DNA of 64,000 bases, taken from assembly GCF_000153125.2 (NCBI RefSeq), contig NZ_CM002299.1, forward strand, positions 682,809 to 746,808, read 5' to 3'. Shown here one piece after another: positions 51,741 through 60,844 of this stretch; positions within the stretch are counted from its first letter, which is position 1, and each line of letters starts with the position of its first letter. The position numbers were made by a program, and so were the translations under genes. Under the pieces are notes generated by a model that saw only the letters and a program-made list of their open reading frames with translations, made no database searches and was not told the origin of the DNA. Origin of the DNA: Congregibacter litoralis KT71 (GTDB lineage: Bacteria; Pseudomonadota; Gammaproteobacteria; Pseudomonadales; Halieaceae).

Positions 51741-54116
51741 ATGAAAATCCATCGGACTTCACGCCGCGATCTCGTCGTAGCCGTAAGCTTAGTGTCAATC
51801 GCCATGGCCAGCGCCGGTGTCTCCGCGCAACAAGACGCGGGATCGGAAGCCAGTCTGGAAGAGGTGTTTGTTACCGCCAAGAGCGTGTCCTTCGGCAACA
51901 ACACCGTCACCGATTCAATGAAGGCACAGCAGTCGCCGATCACCAGCGTTAATGCGCTTATCGACAATTTGCCGGGCGTATCGATACAGGAAGGTGATAC
52001 CTACGGGTTTGACGATTGGTCCACGACGATCTCTGTGCGCGGTTTTCAGAACACTCTCGATACGCAGCAGATCGGCTCGACCATTGATGGGATGCCCAAC
52101 GGCAACTCGAACTATGGTGGTGGCGCCAAGGCAAACCGCTACATTGACTCCGCTAACATCGAAACGGTGTCTGTTTCTCAGGGTACGGCGGATATCGCAT
52201 CGCGATCCCTGGAAGCCCTCGGTGGCACGATTGACTACGTCACCTCCGACCCTACGGAAGAGTCCCGCTTCCGTGCCCAGGGATCCGTCGGCGAGTTCGA
52301 TGCCCGACGGTACTATCTTCGCTACGATACGGGCATGCTCGGCGAGAGCACTCGCGCGTGGGTCAGTGTCTCGCAGCAAGAAGCCAGTGACTGGGTCAAC
52401 GGCGCGGCAGAGAACGAGCGCGATCACATTGCCGCCAAGCTTGTGTCTCAGGTGGGAATTGCCGAGATCAAGGCTTATATCTCCTACGACGATACTCATG
52501 AAGATAATTACCAGCGACTGTTTTCACCCGAAGAATTCGTTGCTAATGCGGAATCCGATCGCCTGACAGAGACCTGGACCGGTATTCCCTACCAGGACCA
52601 GGTTTATCGTAGAGGCTGGTCGACACTGCGCGAGAATCTTCTGGGCTATGTCACGGCGGACCTGGCTTTCACCGAAACACTCAATCTCAAAGTCGGTGCC
52701 TACTATCACGACAACGAGGGTCGAGGTGACTGGCTTCCACCCTATCTTGTGAATGTGGTTGACGATATGGGCGGCCCTGAATCAGAGTTCACCGGTAATG
52801 CCGGCACCAACGGTGGCCCGTTCCTGGGGCAAATCTTCTTCGTGGATGCGAACGGCGCAACCCTGAGTCCAGCGGATGGTTGCGTATCTTCCATCACCTT
52901 CCCCTACGGTGGCGCCGGTCCACAGTATGACCCCGCGTGCTACGCCGATGGCGCGATTCCCGTGGGTTCCTTCCGTAACACGAATTACGAGAAGGAGCGT
53001 GCGGGCTTGATGGTCGACGGCGACTGGACGGCGGATCTTGCTGGTTTTACGAACACCCTTCGTGGAGGCATTTGGTACGAGGATCAGACTCGGGACGAAA
53101 CCCGCACCTGGCACAAAATCACCGACAGTCGCGTTGAGTTCGCCGCCGATCCAGAGCCCTACTGGACACAGTACAACCGTAGCTATCCCCAGGAGGTATT
53201 CAAATGGTATGTGGAGGATACCGTCGACATCGGTGCGTTCTCCCTGACGGCTGGCGTCAAGCAGTTCCTCGTCGACGTGGCGCGGGAGGACAATTTCCAG
53301 GAGACGACGGATGTTTCTATCGATTCGGACTCCGACGTGCTCCTGTCTGCCGGTGTCGTCTGGCAGACGCCTATCGATGGTCTTGAGGTTTTTGCCGGCT
53401 ACTCTGAAAACTTTAAAGCGGTATCCGACAACATTCTGGAGCGGCCCGATTCGGATCTCAGCGTGCTTGAGCCGGAGACCGCCGAAAATCAGGAGCTCGG
53501 GCTTCGCTACCGCGGTGACCGTCTCTTCCTGACGGCGACCTACTACCAGATCGACTTCAGCAACAGGATTATATTCCTGGGAGCTGAGAGCGTTGCAGGG
53601 CCCAATTATCTCATTGGTGATACGGGTACCTATTTCAACGCTGGAGGCATCGACTCCACAGGTTTCGAGGTAACCGCCGATCTGCGCCTCACCGATTCCC
53701 TGTCTCTCTATTCGGCCTACAGCCTGAGTGATTCAACCTATATCGGTACCGGAGACCCTCTTGTTGACGCCGGCTTGGGTGTTGTTCCCGGGAACGATGT
53801 CACGGGCATTCCGGACCAACAACTGGTCATGTCCCTTGATTGGTCCTGGGAGCGGTTTTCCGCAGGTATCAGCGCCAAGTACACGGGAGAGCGCCCGGTG
53901 CGTCTGGATAACAGCTGGATTGCCGACTCCTACACGACGGCGGATGCCTACCTTACGGTCACGGGTGGTTCCCGGGGGGACTTCCTTCAGGGCTGGAACA
54001 TCTCGCTTCTCGTGAATAATGCTTTCGATGAGGATTATCTCGGAGGCATTTCGGGGCAGGGCGCCTGGATCGGCGCACCGCGAACGGTGTCAGCATCCTT
54101 CACCGTCGACTTCTAA
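51741..54116 (+). CDS. TonB-dependent receptor
   Basis: 791 residues from ATG at 51741, giving a signal peptide (LVVAVSLVSIAMASAGVSAQ, then QDA). The plug domain follows with SLEEVFVTAKSVSFGNNTV in the TonB-box region and VNALIDNLPGVSIQEGD, IETVSVSQGTADIASRSLEA. The barrel follows and ends in the aromatic ASFTVDF expected for outer-membrane assembly. It imports a ligand across the outer membrane with TonB energy. The downstream phoD gene and the PhoB-like box suggest a phosphate ester, nucleotide or phosphonate as cargo, but this is inference from context. A strong terminator follows the gene. Confidence 0.85.
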   Translation: MKIHRTSRRDLVVAVSLVSIAMASAGVSAQQDAGSEASLEEVFVTAKSVSFGNNTVTDSMKAQQSPITSVNALIDNLPGVSIQEGDTYGFDDWSTTISVRGFQNTLDTQQIGSTIDGMPNGNSNYGGGAKANRYIDSANIETVSVSQGTADIASRSLEALGGTIDYVTSDPTEESRFRAQGSVGEFDARRYYLRYDTGMLGESTRAWVSVSQQEASDWVNGAAENERDHIAAKLVSQVGIAEIKAYISYDDTHEDNYQRLFSPEEFVANAESDRLTETWTGIPYQDQVYRRGWSTLRENLLGYVTADLAFTETLNLKVGAYYHDNEGRGDWLPPYLVNVVDDMGGPESEFTGNAGTNGGPFLGQIFFVDANGATLSPADGCVSSITFPYGGAGPQYDPACYADGAIPVGSFRNTNYEKERAGLMVDGDWTADLAGFTNTLRGGIWYEDQTRDETRTWHKITDSRVEFAADPEPYWTQYNRSYPQEVFKWYVEDTVDIGAFSLTAGVKQFLVDVAREDNFQETTDVSIDSDSDVLLSAGVVWQTPIDGLEVFAGYSENFKAVSDNILERPDSDLSVLEPETAENQELGLRYRGDRLFLTATYYQIDFSNRIIFLGAESVAGPNYLIGDTGTYFNAGGIDSTGFEVTADLRLTDSLSLYSAYSLSDSTYIGTGDPLVDAGLGVVPGNDVTGIPDQQLVMSLDWSWERFSAGISAKYTGERPVRLDNSWIADSYTTADAYLTVTGGSRGDFLQGWNISLLVNNAFDEDYLGGISGQGAWIGAPRTVSASFTVDF

Positions 54117-54140
54117 AGTCGGGTATGCGGTAGCGTAACT

Positions 54141-54168
54141 GCTGGCGCCTTCGGGCGCCGGCTTTTTT
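54141..54168 (+). terminator. Intrinsic terminator between TonB receptor and phoD
   Basis: Stem GCTGGCGCC / GGCGCCGGC (9 pairs including one G-T) closed by a TTCG tetraloop and followed by six T (54163-54168). It ends 22 bp upstream of the phoD start, so phoD must be expressed through partial readthrough or from its own weak promoter. Confidence 0.85.
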
Positions 54169-54189
54169 AATAAATAGCGAGAACAGCCT

Positions 54190-55854
54190 ATGAAGCTCAC
54201 GCGTCGCAATGCCCTACGCAGCGCCACGGGGGCCCTGCTACTGCCCCTCGGTGGTTCGATTCAAGCTCAGCCGGATTCCAGGTCGTCGTCCGTGTTTGGG
54301 CACGGCGTTGCCAGTGGCGATCCCGACGAGCAGTCCTTTGTCATCTGGACGCGCATCAGTAGGCTGGCTGCAGAGGGCAGCGTAGATTGGGAGGTGGCGA
54401 CGGATTCAGCCTTCCGCACGGTCGTCAGCAGCGGTCGCAGCGTCGCGTCACCGCGCCGGGATTACACGGTGAAGGTGCTCGTAGCCGGGCTGCGCCCGGG
54501 GATGCGTTACTACTATCGGTTTCACCATGGGAGCGAGGCATCGGCAATAGGGCGGGCGCGCACGCTGCCCTTGGGCGAGCTCTCTTCACTGACCTTGGCT
54601 GTAGCGTCCTGTTCAAATTACCCCTTTGGTCACTTCAACGCTTACGACGCCATAGCGGAAGATGAGCAGATCGACTGGGTGCTGCATCTGGGCGATTACA
54701 TTTACGAGTACGGCGTCGATGGCTACGGCGCGGCGAGCGGGGCCGCAATAGGTCGAGAGCACGAGCCACGGCATGAGATCGTTACGCTTGGGGATTATCG
54801 AGAGCGCCATGCGCAGTACAAGAGTGATCCCCAATCCCAGCGTATGCATGCGGCGCATTCGCTCCTGGCGATATGGGATGACCACGAGGTAACCAACAAT
54901 CCCTGGACCGATGGTGCTGAAAATCATCAGCCTGAGGAAGAAGGGCCCTGGGCAGCGCGACGCGAGGCCGCACTGCGGGCCTACTTCGAGTGGATGCCCG
55001 TGCGTGATCCGGCTCCCGGTCATTCCCTGGCAGATTACTGGCGCCACTGGCGCTTCGGTTCCCTGGCCAGTCTGATCACTCTGGAGACGCGCCATTCAGG
55101 GCGCGCCGAGCAGATCGAGTACGCCGACTACCGCGCGACCCTGACCGACGCTGACAGTGTGGAAGGCTTTTTGCGGGACGTGGTGGGCGCACCGGACCGC
55201 CCCATGCTCTCTCCGGCGATGGAGAACTTTTTGCGGGACGCTTTGACCGAATCCGCAGAGCTTGGCCGACCCTGGAAGTTGCTGGGCAATCAGATACCCA
55301 TGGCCCGGACCCATCATCCGCGTTTTTCTGCTGATGTTCTCGCTGAGCTGCAGGATATGGTCGAGGGCGATAGCGCAGCTCGCCTGGAAGCATTCGTGGG
55401 TGCGGGGAACCTGGGTCTGCCCCTGTATCTGGATCCTTGGGATGGTTACCCCGTAGCCCGGCAGAAGCTGTACTCCTTGAGCGCGGAATGCGGCGTTCGG
55501 GACCTTCTCGTACTTACCGGCGATTCGCACAGCTTCTGGAGCAATCGTCTCTTCGATGACGCCGGAAAGTCTATGGGAATCGAACTCGGTACCACCGGCA
55601 TTACCTCACCGGGTGACTTCAAGGCCTTTGGATCGCGCGCCTCGGAGCTCGTCGACGAAGCCCTTGCCGCTACCAACGACGAAATCGCCTGGACCGACGG
55701 ACGCCACAACGGCTACCTGCGCCTGTCTCTCACACCAGACGCGGCGACGGCGGAGTTTCTGGCTGTCGATCAGGTTACAAGGCCTTCCTATGCGATGGAG
55801 ACCTTGCGTACCGAGCGTATTTCGCACGAGGCGGGTGACCTCGTCTCCCTCTGA
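54190..55854 (+). CDS. phoD: Alkaline phosphatase D (PhoD)
   Basis: 554 residues. The N-terminus has a Tat-like twin-arginine region (LTRRNALRSA) and a hydrophobic segment, consistent with Tat export of a metal-loaded enzyme. The PhoD_N domain includes FGHGVASGDPDEQSFVIWTR. The catalytic phosphoesterase part has AVASCSNYPFG, HLGDYIYEYG, WDDHEVTNN and TGDSHSFWSN, which bind the Fe/Ca centre. It hydrolyses phosphomonoesters or diesters in the periplasm to release phosphate. Its place after a TonB receptor fits an uptake-and-cleave phosphate scavenging unit. Confidence 0.92.
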   Translation: MKLTRRNALRSATGALLLPLGGSIQAQPDSRSSSVFGHGVASGDPDEQSFVIWTRISRLAAEGSVDWEVATDSAFRTVVSSGRSVASPRRDYTVKVLVAGLRPGMRYYYRFHHGSEASAIGRARTLPLGELSSLTLAVASCSNYPFGHFNAYDAIAEDEQIDWVLHLGDYIYEYGVDGYGAASGAAIGREHEPRHEIVTLGDYRERHAQYKSDPQSQRMHAAHSLLAIWDDHEVTNNPWTDGAENHQPEEEGPWAARREAALRAYFEWMPVRDPAPGHSLADYWRHWRFGSLASLITLETRHSGRAEQIEYADYRATLTDADSVEGFLRDVVGAPDRPMLSPAMENFLRDALTESAELGRPWKLLGNQIPMARTHHPRFSADVLAELQDMVEGDSAARLEAFVGAGNLGLPLYLDPWDGYPVARQKLYSLSAECGVRDLLVLTGDSHSFWSNRLFDDAGKSMGIELGTTGITSPGDFKAFGSRASELVDEALAATNDEIAWTDGRHNGYLRLSLTPDAATAEFLAVDQVTRPSYAMETLRTERISHEAGDLVSL

Positions 55855-55995
55855 CCTGGAGAACGCCAAGCCGGCGTCGTACAGATGGGTTTGCAGTTTC
55901 ACATCGCCGAGCGTGGTCAATCGCCAGGTTCGGATCGGACCTTTGGGAAGCGGCTTTAGGGAGTCGTCGCATCACCGTGGGACCAGGTTCGAACC

Positions 55996-56133
55996 TTACT
56001 TCTGCATCGTTGCGCCGATGGCGGCACCAACAGCTATCCCGACGCCGACGCCCACGGCTATGTTGCCCAAAGCCACGCCAATCGCGGCGCCTATGCCCGC
56101 GCCAATTGCTATTCCTGCGCCCACATTATTCAT
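55996..56133 (-). CDS. 45-residue glycine-zipper membrane peptide
   Basis: Short gene read from ATG at 56131-56133 to TAA at 55996-55998. AGGAG lies 10 nt upstream of the ATG. The product is almost wholly Gly/Ala/Val/Ile: a segment of the form GAGIAIGAGIGAAIGVALG, then NIAVGVGVGIAVGAAIGATM and a C-terminal Gln-Lys. The GxxxG repeats form a glycine zipper, so a membrane-embedded oligomer or hairpin is expected. Similar 40-50-residue glycine-rich peptides occur in many bacteria with unknown roles. It is downstream of a possible gene remnant (56138-56358) and convergent with phoD. Confidence 0.65.
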   Translation of the reverse strand: MNNVGAGIAIGAGIGAAIGVALGNIAVGVGVGIAVGAAIGATMQK

Positions 56134-56352
56134 TTTTTAGTGCTCCTTCGGGTCGATGTTGGCCGAGACGATACATTTGTGCTCCCAGTGGGTCTGTTCG
56201 CGATAATTCTCGTCAGGTATCTCTTCAGTCTGCGCGATGGCGGCTGAGACAAGCGTAACGAACTCACGTCTGAATACTGGTTCCCTGGTGTTTCGCGAAT
56301 CACCTGGGAGTTGCGGATGGCATCCGCACGCGGGGCGATAAGCTGCATGGCA

Positions 56353-57627
56353 TTAATCGCCCCGTCGCGGTCGTTTTGAGCTGCGGGTGCGAAGCCAGAT
56401 GGCCAGGGGCACGCCAATCAAGATCACCAGGGTTCCGCCCGCGAACACTGCCAGTGCGGTCGGAAGACGAGAGGCGAAGCTCAGACTGTCGACATTGCCG
56501 GTCTTCCAGAATACCCACTCGCCTGCCAACTGCGTCGCCAGCATCGGGGTGCCAGTCGAGAGGATCACAATCCCATCGCCAGTCGCTGGATCGAGCCGCG
56601 CCGATGTGTTAATCGCAGGTTCGTTGCTGCCGTCGTGACCAATGATAAAGTCACCGGAATTGTTAGGGGCGTAGAGCATCGCGCCGAGACCCCATATCTC
56701 TGCGCCCATATCGGAGGCGTGAGGCGTTCTCGTCAAAGCAATCGCTTCTCTGGTTAGAACCGGGTTCGTTGAGCCCGGTCCCTGCCTGGCAATGAACCTG
56801 GCTAGATCTTCGGACGTCGTGAACAAAGATGTAGCCGCGAGCGCGGTGTACCAACGAAATGGCTCTGTTTTTCCGTCTGGCGTGAAGTTCTGCACGAGTC
56901 CGAGCTCGATGGCTTCTGAGTGATCAAATGTGGACCTGTTCATATCCATGGGAGCAAAGACGCGGTGGTGCATGAACTCTGGAAAGTCTTTCCCCGATAC
57001 CTCTTCGATGAGTAGTTGTAGCAACGTGTAGCTGGCGCCTGAATATTGCCACGCAGATCCTGGCTCACGGCCCAAAAGGGTCTGACCATCCTTACCTGGT
57101 GACGCGTCCGCCGCCTTCGTCAGTGAGGCTTCGAGCGTCTGCCGGTCCCCTGCCGTATCGAATCCGTCATAGCCAAGGTTATCGGTGAGCCCCGCGGTGT
57201 GGCTGAGCAATCGTCGTACGGTCACTCCTGAAGCGTCGAACTGCGAGGCGGGGATTTGCCAGCGGGAGAGGTATTTGGAAACCGGCGCATCAAGATCGAT
57301 CTCTCCTTCTTCGACAAGCGTCATGATGCCCCATGCCGTTAACCATTTGCCCAGAGATGCGACCTGAAAAACCGACTGTCCATCGACGATCCTGTCTTTC
57401 GATAGGTGAAATTCAGCCACTTTCATCCCGTGCTCGAGCAGGGTGAAGCTGAGGTTGCCCGCATTGTTTTTTTGAGCGATCTCTTGTGCTGCGATTGCAA
57501 ATTCCGCGATGTCGTCGTTTCTTGCCAATGGACTGTGCCCCCACCCCTGATCCAAGGCAGCGAACACGAGACCGGCCCATAGCAAAAGCGACGCTATGAC
57601 TGCCAAAGCGAGCTTTACGTACTTCAT
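56353..57627 (-). CDS. Beta-lactamase-family serine hydrolase, membrane-attached
   Basis: 424 residues. A signal peptide or anchor is at 5-25 and a second hydrophobic helix at about 385-410, followed by a basic tail (RTRSSKRPRRGD), so both ends are membrane-linked. The class C motif S-x-x-K is VASLGKW (Ser91, Lys94), the second motif Tyr is in WQYSGASY (about 194), and the third is IIGHDGSNEP. GGAGG upstream supports the ATG. Such proteins are peptidases or esterases rather than lactamases; the substrate is unknown. It lies just upstream of the glycine-zipper gene on the same strand. Confidence 0.82.
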   Translation of the reverse strand: MKYVKLALAVIASLLLWAGLVFAALDQGWGHSPLARNDDIAEFAIAAQEIAQKNNAGNLSFTLLEHGMKVAEFHLSKDRIVDGQSVFQVASLGKWLTAWGIMTLVEEGEIDLDAPVSKYLSRWQIPASQFDASGVTVRRLLSHTAGLTDNLGYDGFDTAGDRQTLEASLTKAADASPGKDGQTLLGREPGSAWQYSGASYTLLQLLIEEVSGKDFPEFMHHRVFAPMDMNRSTFDHSEAIELGLVQNFTPDGKTEPFRWYTALAATSLFTTSEDLARFIARQGPGSTNPVLTREAIALTRTPHASDMGAEIWGLGAMLYAPNNSGDFIIGHDGSNEPAINTSARLDPATGDGIVILSTGTPMLATQLAGEWVFWKTGNVDSLSFASRLPTALAVFAGGTLVILIGVPLAIWLRTRSSKRPRRGD

Positions 57628-57681
57628 GGTTTTTCCTCCATTTCTGAGCGGGTACTCGTGTTGCCAACTCCCCGTGTTGAC

Positions 57682-58107
57682 CTATTCGAGCAAATCCGCG
57701 TGCTGCGCCATCCAGCTTGAAAACTCGGCGAGTGAACTGTCGTCGAACCGGTCGTCCAGCTGCTGAATCTTTCCTTCTCGAAAGGTAGCTACTTCTTTGC
57801 CGCTGATGACCAGGTCAGGCGTGCCATCGATGGTGTACCGCACAGCGAATACCAGAGTGACCGTGTCGCCCTCACCAGTAATTTCGGGTTCACCCTCGAA
57901 AGCCCGATTGTCGAAGCGGCGGTCCAGAGAATCGACAGCCTTGCGCAGGTATTGAATTGCGGCCGCACCGCTGGTCAGCGTTTCACCCTCAGCGTTGTTG
58001 TAGCGCATATCGGATGCGAAATACGGCGTGATCCGGTTCCAATCGTCGTCCCTGTAGGTTTCTTCGAACGCATCGAAGTAGGCCTTGAAAATATCAACGT
58101 TGTTCAT
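57682..58107 (-). CDS. SnoaL-like (NTF2) protein
   Basis: 141 residues, cytosolic. The opening helix DIFKAYFDAFEETYRDDDWNRI, the strand block YFASDMRYNNAEGETLTSGA, and the C-terminal VISGKEVATFREGKIQQLDD with SSWMAQHADLL match the SnoaL-like polyketide-cyclase/NTF2 fold. AAGGG precedes the ATG. Its ligand cannot be named. Last gene of the minus-strand stress cluster; a 72-bp gap separates it from the DUF1772 gene. Confidence 0.8.
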   Translation of the reverse strand: MNNVDIFKAYFDAFEETYRDDDWNRITPYFASDMRYNNAEGETLTSGAAAIQYLRKAVDSLDRRFDNRAFEGEPEITGEGDTVTLVFAVRYTIDGTPDLVISGKEVATFREGKIQQLDDRFDDSSLAEFSSWMAQHADLLE

Positions 58108-58179
58108 CTTTACTACCCTTGAGTTTGTTTTGTCCGCTACGGTTTATTGGCAGCAGCCTCTGCCTGAGTGCGACGCGCG

Positions 58180-58689
58180 TCATTTGTGTACCTGCCCGCT
58201 CGTAATAAGTGTGATGGCCGCGATGAAGTAGAGGCCTGCAGTCAGCACGCTGCCGATGCACCGGACGTGATTGAGTCGCGTCCACTTGCGGCCGTATTGC
58301 AGCCAGTAAGCCTGGCCCAGCGTGCTGTTGTGATCGAGCCCTTCGAGTTTGTTGTTCATGGGCACGTTGCCAAACATCGTCATCAGAAAGACGCTTGGCA
58401 AATACACCAGCGGGGCAAGGATCAAGGCGACCAGGGCTGCTCCCTCGAACATCACAAGACCGTAGAGCGCAAAGAGAACTGAGAACGGGGCGATCGAGAG
58501 AATACCAGCCACAAACTGTGTTCGTAGCACCGTTCGATTAGTGTGCTGCATAACCTCCATACCCCCTCCTGGCGACGCCCGAAGTAACGCCGCCATGAGG
58601 AACTCTGAAAAAGCCGAGAAGACCCCGCCGATCACGGCGCTCCAGAGCGCCAGAAACAGGCAGAAGTAAAGCGTCCAGTCGTAAGTCAT
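58180..58689 (-). CDS. DUF1772 (anthrone-oxygenase-like) membrane protein
   Basis: 169 residues with four hydrophobic helices. N-terminal LYFCLFLALWSAVIGGVFSA, a middle conserved FMTMFGNVPMNNKLEGLDHN-like region with the Asn-Val-Pro-Asn block, and the C-terminal WTRLNHVRCIGSV (the W-x-x-x-N-H-x-R signature) identify DUF1772. Fungal relatives oxidise anthrones to anthraquinones without cofactors; bacterial members are poorly studied. In this cluster with quinone-reducing enzymes, a role in oxygen or quinone chemistry is plausible but inferred. Its ribosome site is weak. Confidence 0.8.
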   Translation of the reverse strand: MTYDWTLYFCLFLALWSAVIGGVFSAFSEFLMAALLRASPGGGMEVMQHTNRTVLRTQFVAGILSIAPFSVLFALYGLVMFEGAALVALILAPLVYLPSVFLMTMFGNVPMNNKLEGLDHNSTLGQAYWLQYGRKWTRLNHVRCIGSVLTAGLYFIAAITLITSGQVHK

Positions 58690-58719
58690 CTGTAAAAACC
58701 CCGCCGCCGTGGATCGAAA

Positions 58720-58739
58720 GCCCCGGGGAGTCCCGGGGC
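58720..58739 (-). terminator. Possible terminator after the NmrA gene
   Basis: GCCCCGGG and CCCGGGGC form a perfect 8-bp stem with a 4-nt loop. Reading the minus strand it is followed by TTTC. It lies between the stop of the NmrA-like gene and the DUF1772 start, about 20 bp after the stop. The short T-run makes it weak. Confidence 0.4.
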
Positions 58740-58759
58740 GGTCCTAGTGAAGCCGGCGT

Positions 58760-59605
58760 TCATGCGGCCTTGCTCCATAAACCTGTCGCAGCGACTTCGC
58801 GCGCGTAATCCGAAAAGTCCCGGGGCGAGCGGCCGAGCGCGCGCTGGACCCCGTCTGTCAGATAGGCGTTACGACCATCGAGGACCGTTGCAAACAGGTA
58901 ATCCAGTATCCAGACCACGTCGTCGGGCGCGCCTGAGCTTGCCACCTCCGACACGAAGGCGTCGTGCGGGACATCCACGTAGGCGATCTCGCGTCCGACC
59001 ACACGAGACAGGTCAGCGGCCACGTCAGCGATTGACATCAGCCGTGGGCCGGTCACTTCGTAAATCTGCCCATCGTGGCGATCTTCCGTGAGCGCGGCGA
59101 CGATAACATCGGCGACGTCATCCACATCCACGAACGGTTCGACCTGCTTGCCGGCGGGCAGTGTGATAGCGCCGCCCAGCACCATGTCGATGAACGCGCC
59201 TTCGGAGAAGTTCTGATTGAACCAGCTGGCGCGGACAATCGTCCATGGGATGCCCGACTCCTGCACGATCGTTTCGCAGGCCTGGGCCTCTTCTTCGCCA
59301 CGACCCGACAACAGGACCGCGCGCTTGATGCCGCGACGTCTGGCCCGTTCCACGAAGGCCCGGATCGCGTCCGTTGCCCCGGGCATTGCCAGGTCCGGCG
59401 CATAGTTGATGTACACCGCTGTCACACCCTCGAGACAGGCGTCCCAGCCGGCCTCGTTATTCCAGTCGAAGGATGGGACCGCAGAGCGCGACCCGACGCG
59501 GATGTTGCAAGCTTTCGCCATCATCCGCTCAGCGACGCGGCGGCCCGTCTTTCCGGTGCCTCCCAAAACGAGAGTGAGATCTTCTTTACTGTGTGAGTTG
59601 TTCAT
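58760..59605 (-). CDS. NmrA-like NAD(P)-binding protein
   Basis: 281 residues from ATG at 59603-59605, fixed by CAGGAG 9 nt upstream (a longer in-frame reading has no support and runs into the duplicated promoter). Atypical SDR of the NmrA/azoreductase-like group: NAD(P) loop LGGTGKTGRR (14-23), SRSAVPSFDWNN, GIKRAVLLSGRGEEE and PFVDVDDVADVIVAALTE. Relatives act as redox sensors or quinone/azo reductases. It is expressed from promoter copy A (59601-59709), which is the sister of the DoxX promoter. Its ATG is 100 bp after the AraC stop. Confidence 0.85.
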   Translation of the reverse strand: MNNSHSKEDLTLVLGGTGKTGRRVAERMMAKACNIRVGSRSAVPSFDWNNEAGWDACLEGVTAVYINYAPDLAMPGATDAIRAFVERARRRGIKRAVLLSGRGEEEAQACETIVQESGIPWTIVRASWFNQNFSEGAFIDMVLGGAITLPAGKQVEPFVDVDDVADVIVAALTEDRHDGQIYEVTGPRLMSIADVAADLSRVVGREIAYVDVPHDAFVSEVASSGAPDDVVWILDYLFATVLDGRNAYLTDGVQRALGRSPRDFSDYAREVAATGLWSKAA

Positions 59606-59709
59606 TGACTTGCTCCTGGTTCGTTGCTGGAGCTCACAATGTAGGGTCAACAGGGCATCAACTCTTGCCCGCTGATGCCAGACTATTGACCGAGCACGAC
59701 AATCGTCAG
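59601..59709 (-). promoter_or_regulatory. Duplicated promoter/operator, copy A (NmrA gene)
   Basis: 109 bp that align without gaps to 62392-62500; by hand 81 of 109 bases are the same. Both copies run from the start codon upstream. Identity is highest in the ribosome-site part and in the last 33 bp (28 of 33), where the minus strand reads GATTGTCG..TCGGT..A.AGTCTGGC. The far block is a candidate binding site for the AraC regulator. It overlaps the last 4 bp of the AraC coding sequence. Confidence 0.75.
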
Positions 59710-60719
59710 TTTTCCTGGGACGTCGGCCCCAGGCGATAGGAGCGAGGAGTCTGACCCGCCCAGCGCTTGAAGGCGCGGGTGAAGGCGCTTTGCTCTGAGA
59801 AGCCTGTCAGGAATCCGATCTCGGCCAGGCTGTAGTCCGTTTCCCGCAGCAGCCGTCGGGCGAGATCCCGGCGCGCCATGTCCACCACGCTTTGGAATGA
59901 GTGGCCGCTGTCGGACAGGCGTCTTTGCAGCGTACGACTCCCGATCCCCAATTCCGATGCGATCGATGACAGCGTTGGTACCCCCTCACTGAGCGTGCGA
60001 GCTACTGCCCGTCGAACCCGTTGCTCCAGACCGTGATCGTTGCTACTAGATGCCAGCTCTTCCTCGAGGTGTCGATCGAAGAAGCTCACAACCGTCTCGT
60101 CGCCCAGCCTGTTGGGCGCATCCAGTGTGTCCTCGCCGACGAGAAGCGCATCCCGAGGGGACTCGAAATGAACGGGACAGCCAAAGTGCGTTTCGTAGAC
60201 AGAGACATCACCCCGTGCGGCGTGTTTGAAGTACACGGCGAGAGGCGCGAAGTTTGCGGTCGTGACTTCCCTGCTGATGACATCGACGGCCGCCATACTG
60301 GCCTCGTTGGAAAGCAGCATGCCCAGGCGGCCGTCGCCGGCCTTGTCCAAGCTGAAAAACCAGCCGTCGTTACTCTGCTCGGGAGTATAGATTTCGGCGC
60401 TGCCCAGAACGTGGCCGTAGCGTTGGGACCGGCCATAGGAACCGCGCAGATTGGGCGCGGTTTTCCAGGCCAGTCCGAAGGCACCGTACTCGTCGCTGCG
60501 CATGGTGGCACCGATGCGCAGTGGCAGCGACAGACCATGGGGATCACGGGCTACCAGGCTTGCGAAGAAATCATAAAACTGTGTCGACGCTACCATCCGT
60601 TTCGGATCAACGGCGGCCCCGGCTATGAAACCGAGGTCTTCCAAAAGATCGGCGGTCTCAACGCCTGCGCTGACCTGGCTAAGAATCTTGTGGACATACA
60701 AAGAGGTGATCTGGCTCAT
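59706..60719 (-). CDS. AraC family regulator (Arabinose-bd domain type)
   Basis: 337 residues. N-terminal half is the long AraC-type ligand domain seen in OruR/ArgR-like regulators (LYVHKILSQVSAGVETADLL onward). The C-terminal DNA-binding part has two helix-turn-helix units: TLSSIASELGIGSRTLQRRL and YSLAEIGFLTGFSEQSAFTRAF, closing with KRWAGQTPRSYRLG. It is encoded between the NmrA and hydroquinone-reductase genes of the cluster. The two duplicated promoters (59601-59709 and 62392-62500) carry a common upstream block that is the best candidate for its target. Probably an activator responding to a quinone or electrophile. Confidence 0.9.
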   Translation of the reverse strand: MSQITSLYVHKILSQVSAGVETADLLEDLGFIAGAAVDPKRMVASTQFYDFFASLVARDPHGLSLPLRIGATMRSDEYGAFGLAWKTAPNLRGSYGRSQRYGHVLGSAEIYTPEQSNDGWFFSLDKAGDGRLGMLLSNEASMAAVDVISREVTTANFAPLAVYFKHAARGDVSVYETHFGCPVHFESPRDALLVGEDTLDAPNRLGDETVVSFFDRHLEEELASSSNDHGLEQRVRRAVARTLSEGVPTLSSIASELGIGSRTLQRRLSDSGHSFQSVVDMARRDLARRLLRETDYSLAEIGFLTGFSEQSAFTRAFKRWAGQTPRSYRLGPTSQEN

Positions 60720-60844
60720 CGTGAATCTCTTTGGATCGGCTAATGTCCCGCATTTAAGATCAATATGATATCAAGTGGGTGGAGCAACCGCATGAAGCGA
60801 CCAGAGTGCGCTAACAGCGAAAGAGTCGAGTATTGGTTTCATTA

